From RGIG2041 sp045546315 (GTDB taxonomy: Bacteria; Bacillota; Clostridia; UBA1381; UMGS1253), in assembly GCA_045546315.1 (NCBI GenBank), contig JAZQCN010000059.1, forward strand, positions 136,583-200,582: 64,000 nucleotides of DNA. Reading direction: 5' to 3'. Positions 53,731 to 60,147 of this stretch are shown here, piece by piece. A program made the translations under genes and the position numbers. The first letter of the stretch is position 1. Each line of letters begins with the position of its first letter. The notes under the pieces were generated by a model. The model made no database searches. It saw only the letters and a list, made by a program, of their open reading frames with translations, and had not been told where the DNA came from.

Positions 53731-53768
53731 AAAGGTCATCTCGTGTTATAAAAAATTTCGTCAAAACG

Positions 53769-53820
53769 AATTATTTCGCTGTGACGAAATAATTATATGT
53801 CTTTTTTTAAAATTTGTCAA
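53769..53820 (-). promoter_or_regulatory. Consensus promoter and palindromic operator of the LuxR-type regulator
   Basis: TTGACA (53815-53820), 17-base spacer, TATAAT (53792-53797): an exact consensus promoter. AATTATTTCG (53769-53778) and CGAAATAATT (53785-53794) form a perfect 10-bp inverted repeat overlapping the -10 and start point. Confidence 0.85.
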
Positions 53821-53836
53821 GATGTGCACATATAAT

Positions 53837-53863
53837 AAAAAGGACGGCAAAGCCGTCCTTTTT
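53837..53863 (-). terminator. Terminator of the SLH-DHHW gene
   Basis: AAGGACGGC/GCCGTCCTT stem with three-base loop and T run. Confidence 0.88.
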
Positions 53864-53870
53864 GTGTTTA

Positions 53871-55790
53871 TTATTTTAAAATGTTGCTGTTATTTACAAT
53901 TGCATCACTTAAAAGGACAAGTACCTCAGCGCCGTCGAAGTTGACATACTGCGTTAAAAGTGTGCTGCTCATATAGCGTAAATCCACCAATGTGATTTCG
54001 GAATAGGCTTCGATAAAGAGCGGAGCAATGCTCGAGCCGAAGGAGTCGCGGAAGATAATCAGTCTGCGACCGTTTGTCTGCGTCGGGTTTTTAATCACGG
54101 TCAGCGGTGTTGCACCTGACAAAAATACATCGTACGGAATGCTCGAGTCGAGCTTCGCTGTGTTATAAACCATGGTGTTGTTCTTATTCTGAACATCCTG
54201 CACGGTTGCGCCGGCGATTACATCGCTTGTAAGGTAGGTCAGGCTTTCCGCCGGGATATCCGGAATATCCTTTGCATAATCACCGCGGTAGTTTTCCTTC
54301 GTTTGCGGTGTGTAGCCTTCCGGTGTAACGGTAAAGTCCATTGCGCCGCCGAATACCTCCATTACGCCGAACAGGTTTTCCTGCTTCCAGTGGCGGTCTG
54401 TGGTGTAAAAATCGTTGATGGTCAGTGCATCGGCGATATCAATCTGTGTCCAGTCATAGAGATAATCTCCCAGAAATGCAGAGATGCTGTTGTGGTTTAA
54501 GTAGTGCAGCGTGCTTTCCTTTGCATAGAAGCTCTTTTCCGGAATCGTTGCAAAATAGGTTTTGTTTTCCGGGAAATGCTCTGTTTTCAGGTTTGCAAAC
54601 TTTTCTGCAAACTTCTGTGCAGAAGCCTTGTTAAACGGATTGCTTGCCTCGATATAGCGGTCGCCAATGAACATATAGCCGTTTTCTGCCGGTGCAATCA
54701 AAGAGGTGTCCATACTTCTGAAATTTGCGCTCATCGCGTCGCCGGCAGTATCGTCCATAATCAGTGCAATCAGATTACCGATGCTTTCCACCTTAACATT
54801 TTTCGGATTTACACCAACGCAAATCCATTTTCTCGGATTTACATTGTCTTTGATTTCTTTTTTTGCCATGGCAACATCCGTGCCGTCCTTTACGCGCAGT
54901 ACAGCAACGGAATGTGCATTCGAGGTCATCATCGGCTCGCATACAATGGCTTCGGATAAACCGATTTTTTCGGCATCCGCCCCAATGAAGGAGGCTAAGT
55001 AGGAAACGAAATTCTCCTTATCGCTTTCTTCGCCTGCGATGTAGTATTTGCCGTCTGCGGCCTTAAATTCCATCGTCATCAGACCCTGCGGATAAATATC
55101 CTCAACGCCGGCGTACAGCTTTGCTAAAATGTCGGAAAGCGGGCTATCCGGTGTAACAACCTTGCCCTCTACAACCTCTGCAATGGAAAGTGTGAAGGGA
55201 TTGAGCATCCCGTTTTCAATCAGCTGCGCTTTGAGTGTTTTGTCGGAATTGTAAAGCTTTGCATCGAGTGCGGCGCGGGAGATGATTGCTGCATCGCCGC
55301 GCAAAAAGCTTGCTTTGTCTGTAGAAGCGTCGATAATGCCTGCCTGGGTGCCGAGCGTTTCCCAGTTTTCCCAAACATTGCCCTCATAGCCGAGCGCACG
55401 CAGTACAAAGGTTACATACATCTGCAAAGAAGCTTCCGTATCCGGTGCAAACTCCGTTTCGGAAACGCCGGAGGTCAGCTTGTTATGATAGCCGTAAGCC
55501 ATATAGCTTTCTGCGCCCTCCCAATCCGGTGCATCGGTAAACGGATGCTCGATTTCTTCTTCCGGATAGAGCGCATTGTACTCGTTGCCCGAAAGGCGAA
55601 TCAGCATAATGAGCGCCTCTAAGCGCGTGAGCGGGCGATCGAGTTCGTAGCCGTTGTCTGTGCCCTTAAAAAGGCCGAGGGTGTTGAGTGTGTCTGCCGC
55701 CTTTTGCCCTTCTGCTGCGTCGTATGCAAATACGCTCAGCGAGGAAAGCATCAAAACGGCGGTAAGTACTACTGCAAGAACTTTTTTCAT
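53871..55790 (-). CDS. Secreted SLH-domain protein with DHHW/SGNH-like domain
   Basis: 639 residues. Signal peptide (1-22, ending VFAYDA), then SLH-type repeats (about 25-190, LDRPLTRLEALIMLIRLSG), a linker domain, and a C-terminal DHHW/AlgJ-AlgX-like domain (about 355-639). The DxHW motif is Asp465-Arg-His467-Trp468 and the GDS-type serine is Ser583 in FRDSFGSS, so the catalytic Asp, His and Ser of the SGNH fold are in place. Such enzymes transfer or remove acyl groups on polysaccharides; wall-anchored forms with SLH repeats point to modification of the wall polymer. A palindrome lies near its promoter. Confidence 0.85.
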   Translation of the reverse strand: MKKVLAVVLTAVLMLSSLSVFAYDAAEGQKAADTLNTLGLFKGTDNGYELDRPLTRLEALIMLIRLSGNEYNALYPEEEIEHPFTDAPDWEGAESYMAYGYHNKLTSGVSETEFAPDTEASLQMYVTFVLRALGYEGNVWENWETLGTQAGIIDASTDKASFLRGDAAIISRAALDAKLYNSDKTLKAQLIENGMLNPFTLSIAEVVEGKVVTPDSPLSDILAKLYAGVEDIYPQGLMTMEFKAADGKYYIAGEESDKENFVSYLASFIGADAEKIGLSEAIVCEPMMTSNAHSVAVLRVKDGTDVAMAKKEIKDNVNPRKWICVGVNPKNVKVESIGNLIALIMDDTAGDAMSANFRSMDTSLIAPAENGYMFIGDRYIEASNPFNKASAQKFAEKFANLKTEHFPENKTYFATIPEKSFYAKESTLHYLNHNSISAFLGDYLYDWTQIDIADALTINDFYTTDRHWKQENLFGVMEVFGGAMDFTVTPEGYTPQTKENYRGDYAKDIPDIPAESLTYLTSDVIAGATVQDVQNKNNTMVYNTAKLDSSIPYDVFLSGATPLTVIKNPTQTNGRRLIIFRDSFGSSIAPLFIEAYSEITLVDLRYMSSTLLTQYVNFDGAEVLVLLSDAIVNNSNILK

Positions 55791-55832
55791 GTGTTTTCTC
55801 CTTTAAATGTTTTGTACATTTATTAGACGCAC

Positions 55833-55854
55833 AAATGGAATGTTTGTTCCATTT
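55833..55854 (-). promoter_or_regulatory. Palindrome upstream of the SLH-DHHW gene
   Basis: AAATGGAA (55833-55840) and TTCCATTT (55847-55854) form an 8-bp inverted repeat with a six-base centre, about 40 bases upstream of the start. It may be an operator. Confidence 0.5.
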
Positions 55855-55888
55855 CAGTATACCATATTTTAAAAAGAAATCAACGCAT

Positions 55889-55923
55889 AAAAATCTCCAT
55901 TCAAGAAAGTGAATGGAGATTTT
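55889..55923 (-). terminator. Terminator of the creatininase-family operon
   Basis: ATCTCCATTC/GAATGGAGAT stem with T run, just past the creatininase-family stop codon. Confidence 0.85.
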
Positions 55924-55926
55924 AAA

Positions 55927-56670
55927 TTATTGAATTCTTTCCTTAAGGTATGCAAGCGCTTTTGCAACCATTTCGTTGCCGATTTCGGTGCTGGCCTCTG
56001 CCGCACTCTTGGTAAACCAGTGGTCGATGTCGTCGAGTCTCGAAAGCTCAACTGCTTCCGGATACAAGGACATTAAAATGGAGCATTCATACTTGCCTGC
56101 GTGGTCGTAGCCGGTCGCATTCTGCACCTCGGTACTCATGGTCGGAATAACCTGAATCCAGGAAAACGGGTCGTCGCCGCCGCCCAGGTTTTCGTAGTAG
56201 GACTTATAGCTTTCACTGCCCCACCAGCCCTGCCCCTGCGTCTTTTCAAGATAACGCATGGTTGCGCGCTTTGCCGCCTTCATATATGAAAGCGTCATCG
56301 GCATCAGGTTTTCCTGCTCGAACTGATGGTGGATTACCACATAAATGTTTCGCAGTCCTGCATTTAACAAATTGGTGAAAATCTGGAACAGATATGCTTC
56401 AAACACATCCTCCTCAATATGCACCGTGCCGCTGGTTTCGTCTGCAACCGCGTAGCTTGATGGGCTGTAGTGGATAGACGGTGCAAGCATCAGCTCTTTT
56501 TCTTCTGCAAGCTTTTCAATTAAGCCCTCTGCCACAAGCGTATCGCAGCCGTAGGCGCAGTGCGGACCGTGGTATTCCACTGTGCCGCCGCAAATTACGA
56601 CCGGGATGCGGTTTTCCTTTACATAAGCCAGTTCTCTCGGAAAGCTTTTTGTAAGATACATTTTCTTCAT
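55927..56670 (-). CDS. Creatininase-family amidohydrolase
   Basis: A 247-residue metal-dependent amidohydrolase. The metal ligands of the family are visible in GGTVEYHGPHCAYGCDT (Glu, His, Asp) and in DHAGKYECS (HAGxxE). The second block, NGHGGN in most members, is changed to IHHQFEQ. The family includes creatininase, FAPy deformylase and MftE, so sequence alone does not set the substrate. It is the last gene of the operon, 14 bases after the ASRT-family gene. AAGGGGTG precedes the start. Confidence 0.88.
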   Translation of the reverse strand: MKKMYLTKSFPRELAYVKENRIPVVICGGTVEYHGPHCAYGCDTLVAEGLIEKLAEEKELMLAPSIHYSPSSYAVADETSGTVHIEEDVFEAYLFQIFTNLLNAGLRNIYVVIHHQFEQENLMPMTLSYMKAAKRATMRYLEKTQGQGWWGSESYKSYYENLGGGDDPFSWIQVIPTMSTEVQNATGYDHAGKYECSILMSLYPEAVELSRLDDIDHWFTKSAAEASTEIGNEMVAKALAYLKERIQ

Positions 56671-56684
56671 CGCACATTCACCCC

Positions 56685-57056
56685 TTATTCGGAATAACCC
56701 ATTGTGGTATAAAACGCGAGGTTTGCCTGCGTGTTGTCAAGTCTGCCGTATTGCACAACCACCGGCGTGTTGGAGGTAAGCTTAATTGCGTACTGTGTTT
56801 CAAACGGTACTTCAAAACCACCCATGTCCTCAAGCTTGTTTGTACGGAAGCAGCGTACTCTGCCTGCTTTTACTGTCCAGGTGATATCTTCATAGGCATC
56901 CTTGTCGGTAAAAAACAGTTTTACCTGAATCTTCGCATCTATATCGCTGTCGTTTACAACGATAACGGACTCGTGCCCTTTCGCTGTGCCCTCGCCCGGC
57001 TGCGGTAATTCGCAGTCCGGCAAAATCCAATATTTTTTACCAATTGTATTATACAT
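56685..57056 (-). CDS. Anabaena sensory rhodopsin transducer (ASRT) family protein
   Basis: 123 residues matching PF07100: GKKYWILPDCELP at the start, GHESVIVVNDSD in the middle and VVVQYGRLDNTQANLAFYTT at the end. In Anabaena this family is a small soluble tetramer coupled to a rhodopsin; in gut Bacillota there is no rhodopsin, and a ligand-binding or assembly role has been suggested from the fold. The ATG at 57054-57056 overlaps the end of the M24 gene. Its fixed place between M24 and creatininase-family genes suggests a substrate-handling partner. Confidence 0.85.
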   Translation of the reverse strand: MYNTIGKKYWILPDCELPQPGEGTAKGHESVIVVNDSDIDAKIQVKLFFTDKDAYEDITWTVKAGRVRCFRTNKLEDMGGFEVPFETQYAIKLTSNTPVVVQYGRLDNTQANLAFYTTMGYSE

Positions 57057-58221
57057 CGAGCTCAATAATTCCCTTCTTTAAGTAGTCGGTCATAGAGTGG
57101 CAGCCGTCCTTTGTGATGGCAACACCCTTCTCCCATCTTACGCCGAAGCCATCGCCGGAAATAAAGGTATCTACCTGGAAGGTCATATTCTCTTCAAGCG
57201 GATAGTCAGAAGTTGTTTCCATCCACGGTGCTTCAACCTCAATCATACCTGTACCGTGACACGGACCGTATACAAAGTTATCTTTGTAGCCGTTGTCAAC
57301 GAAGAGCTGATAGAAATCCTTAGCAACATCGCTTGCCAGCTTGCCTGCCTTGAGCTGGTCTACTGTCCAGTCGTGTGCCTCCAGGCAGAACTGTACAGTA
57401 TCTCTTCTCTTGCCCTCAAGCTTACCCATTACAACCGGAAGACCGATTGCCGGAGAGTAACCGTCGATTTTTGCAGAGAGGTTTAACTGCACGATATCGC
57501 CCTTGTTGATTGTGCGGTAGCAAGAACGGCTGATCGCGTGGCTTGTGGACTGTTCAGAGAATACATACATCGGAAGACCTTCATATTCTGCGCCCTCTTC
57601 ATAGATTACCTTCTGTGCGATACCAACCATCTGCAGCTCGGTAACGCCCGGCTTCAAGTTGCGGATGACCTCATCCGTTGCAACCTCGATGATGCGGAAG
57701 CCTTCCTGGATACAAGCCAGCTCGTTGATACTCTTAATCTTGCGCAGCGTAACCATAATATCGCTGCAGTTTGTGATTTCAGCCTTCGGATAGCTTTCCT
57801 TCAAACCCTCGAAAATCGGGAGTGTACATTCTACATAGCTGCCCAGGCCGATTTTGATGTTTTCGCCGGTCACGCCGATGCTCTTAAATGCATCCTTGAA
57901 GGTATCAGCCTTCAGCTCGGGATATGCCGGGTCTGCGGATTCACGGAATTCCTTTAATACAAAAATATTGTCAATCTTGGATCTGTCCTTTGCAAAAATT
58001 GCAGATTCCGGACCGACCAAAAGCGCTGCCTCGCCGGTTGCGGAAATTGCTACGCCTGCTCTTTCGAACAGCGGCCAGAAGCCGGAAAAGTATCTTGCGT
58101 TTGCATAGTCGGACTCTGTGCTGGACACAACCATAACATCCAAACCTTTTTCACGCACTAACTGACCTGCTTTTTTGATTCTTTCCTGATATTCGCTGTC
58201 GGGAATACAAATTCTGCTCAT
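57049..58221 (-). CDS. Creatinase-like M24-family protein without metal ligands
   Basis: 390 residues of the pita-bread fold (N-terminal creatinase_N domain about 1-150, M24 domain about 155-385). In metallo-aminopeptidases five residues bind metal. Here the first Asp is Asn247 (GDIVQLNLS), the second is Ala258, the third-block His is kept (CHGTGM), the Glu of EPG is Asp, and the last Glu is kept (RWEKGV). Creatinase, the metal-free M24 hydrolase, has the same Asn and Ala changes as I recall it. His in STSHAIS is placed like the catalytic His of creatinase. So an amidino-hydrolase is more likely than an aminopeptidase. AAGGAGG precedes the start. Confidence 0.85.
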   Translation of the reverse strand: MSRICIPDSEYQERIKKAGQLVREKGLDVMVVSSTESDYANARYFSGFWPLFERAGVAISATGEAALLVGPESAIFAKDRSKIDNIFVLKEFRESADPAYPELKADTFKDAFKSIGVTGENIKIGLGSYVECTLPIFEGLKESYPKAEITNCSDIMVTLRKIKSINELACIQEGFRIIEVATDEVIRNLKPGVTELQMVGIAQKVIYEEGAEYEGLPMYVFSEQSTSHAISRSCYRTINKGDIVQLNLSAKIDGYSPAIGLPVVMGKLEGKRRDTVQFCLEAHDWTVDQLKAGKLASDVAKDFYQLFVDNGYKDNFVYGPCHGTGMIEVEAPWMETTSDYPLEENMTFQVDTFISGDGFGVRWEKGVAITKDGCHSMTDYLKKGIIELDV

Positions 58222-58370
58222 TTGATTTGCCTCCTTAAAAATATGTTTGATACCCATATTATATCGCATAAAACTGTGTTTGTATTTGAAATATATTAAA
58301 TAATTTTTGTACTATCTTTCGCGTATTGACAAAACTGCAAAACTATGCTTTAATGAAGTTGGTGATGAAT

Positions 58371-59246
58371 ATGGATTTTAAACTGCAGCCGTTTGACACG
58401 CCGCTCACGGTGAGTCGAATTGCAAATATTCACTATTTTGAATTTACAAAAGAATACCATACCTTTAACGATGCACATGATTTTTGCGAGCTTCTGTATG
58501 TGGATAAGGGCGAAATTACGGTTGAGGCGGAAAACTACTCCGGCACACTTGAGGGCAATCATATGATTATTCATATGCCCAATGAAAAGCATTCGCTGAA
58601 ATGCCCGGATGAGTCGGCATCGAATGTGATTATTATTGGGTTTGAATGTAATTGCCCGGCGCTCAGCCGATTTGCGACGCAGCCAATCAAGCTGCAGCAG
58701 GAGCACAAAAAAATGCTCTCCGAAATTATGAAGGAGGGTATGAATGTGTATGCGCCGCCGTATGATATTCCGAACACGACGGAAATGAAAAAGCGTGATA
58801 GCTTTCCCTTCGGCGCGGATCAGATGCTTAAAATAAATTTAGAAGCTTTTTTCATTATGATGCTTCGCGCGCACGATGCAGACCCTGCAAACCGGGAAAA
58901 CGGTATCTTGCCCGACAGCAAGCTTGCGGAAATTTATAACTACATCAACGAGCATTATACGGAAAAGATTTCGCTTGATGATATTTGTTTTTTATTTGCG
59001 ACAAACAAAACCTCGCTGTGCTGCAAATTTAAGGCGGAGTACGGCATTACGGTTTTAAGCTATATTCGGGATTTGAAAATTAACGCGGCAAAGCTTCTGA
59101 TTCGAGAGCAAAAGCTTTCTGTTACCGAAATTTCCGAAAAACTGGGGTTCGGATCGCTGCATTATTTTTGTAAGCTGTTTAAAAAGAGCACGGGGCTTTC
59201 ACCAAATGCATACAGAAAGACAATTAAGTCCAAGCTGAATCTGTAG
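58371..59246 (+). CDS. AraC-family transcriptional regulator
   Basis: A 291-residue regulator with an N-terminal cupin-like sensor (about 1-150, CELLYVDKGEITVEAE) and a C-terminal double HTH (about 195-290, ISLDDICFLFATNKTSLCCKF and VTEISEKLGFGSLHYFCKLF in two parts). It is divergent from the creatinase-like operon and most likely controls it in response to its substrate. The start at 58371 has GGTGATG upstream; ATGs at 58365 and 58353 are alternatives. Confidence 0.88.
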   Translation: MDFKLQPFDTPLTVSRIANIHYFEFTKEYHTFNDAHDFCELLYVDKGEITVEAENYSGTLEGNHMIIHMPNEKHSLKCPDESASNVIIIGFECNCPALSRFATQPIKLQQEHKKMLSEIMKEGMNVYAPPYDIPNTTEMKKRDSFPFGADQMLKINLEAFFIMMLRAHDADPANRENGILPDSKLAEIYNYINEHYTEKISLDDICFLFATNKTSLCCKFKAEYGITVLSYIRDLKINAAKLLIREQKLSVTEISEKLGFGSLHYFCKLFKKSTGLSPNAYRKTIKSKLNL

Positions 59247-59268
59247 ATAAAAAAGAAAGAAGAAAAAT

Positions 59269-59296
59269 AAAAATCCCGCAATTTGCGGGATTTTTT
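59269..59296. terminator. Bidirectional terminator
   Basis: AATCCCGCAA/TTGCGGGATT stem with A and T flanks between converging genes. Confidence 0.88.
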
Positions 59297-59306
59297 AATT
59301 TGAAAA

Positions 59307-60026
59307 TTAGTCCAAAATATTATAGCTTGTTACGCCGTTAACAGATTCTAACAGAAGTGTAGAAGAGGTGCTTCCGGAGTAAACCTGTAAAATAACATCG
59401 AGCTTATACTGTGCTGCAATCTGATAGCAGGAGCTGCCCATCGAGTTGAAATTTGTAACAACGCTGGACCAGGACTCTCTTGCAAGTGCCGGGTAGTCTT
59501 TGAGCATCGTGCCGATGCTGGAATCTACTGCCATTGTGATGACCAGCGCCATCTTGTCTCTGTCAATACGCATTAGCGGATTGTATTGTGATAAATTGCT
59601 GATGAGAATACTCTGCAGCTTGCTGTACATTTCACTGGATTGGAACGAATCGATTACTAAATCCGTATATTCGTCTTTGCTGTCTTTTAAAACATCAAGG
59701 TTGCTCACCTTTTTTTGCTTTTCGGACGGAAGTGCTTCATAAGCTTCTTCGGCTGCCTGAATGTCCGGCTCGGAATCTAAGGTAACCACACCGATGTTTT
59801 CGATTAAATCCTCTACAGCGGCAACCTCTTCATCCTGACCTGCAAAGCTGAAAATTAAGAGAAGCGCAACGATGCAGGCAATGATAATCCAAAGCGTTTT
59901 CTTGCTCTTTTTCGGCTGCTCCGGTGTAGGATAGCCCTGCGGCGGATAGTCTTGCTGCGGTTCTGTAGTCACCGGCGGCTGATAGGGCGTTGTCGGATTT
60001 GGATTGCTGTTTGTTTCGAAGTTCAT
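59307..60026 (-). CDS. Membrane-anchored protein with Pro-rich N-terminus
   Basis: 239 residues. A Pro/Gln/Tyr-rich cytoplasmic head (1-40, PPQGYPTPEQPKK), one membrane helix (about 43-61) and an extracellular domain. The stretch DIQAAEEAYEALPSEKQKKV is typical of short helical repeats found in Clostridia surface proteins. The C-terminal domain is not recognised. The start has GGGGGA upstream and an ATG at 60024-60026. Confidence 0.75.
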   Translation of the reverse strand: MNFETNSNPNPTTPYQPPVTTEPQQDYPPQGYPTPEQPKKSKKTLWIIIACIVALLLIFSFAGQDEEVAAVEDLIENIGVVTLDSEPDIQAAEEAYEALPSEKQKKVSNLDVLKDSKDEYTDLVIDSFQSSEMYSKLQSILISNLSQYNPLMRIDRDKMALVITMAVDSSIGTMLKDYPALARESWSSVVTNFNSMGSSCYQIAAQYKLDVILQVYSGSTSSTLLLESVNGVTSYNILD

Positions 60027-60147
60027 ATGAACATCCCCCTTTCCTAATATACTCATTTTATCAAATAAAAAGTTGAAAGTCCATATGTTTTGTAAAAATA
60101 TAAGGTTAAAAGGCGTGTAAAAATCGGGCGTTTACATACTTTTGCAT

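Noticed and set aside
54303..54959. Plus-strand frames opposite the SLH-DHHW gene
   Set aside because: Cys/His/Arg-rich composition and no ribosome site; typical antisense shadows.
57049..58221. Ordinary Xaa-Pro aminopeptidase
   Set aside because: Two of the metal Asp positions are Asn and Ala and one Glu is Asp, so a metallopeptidase is unlikely.
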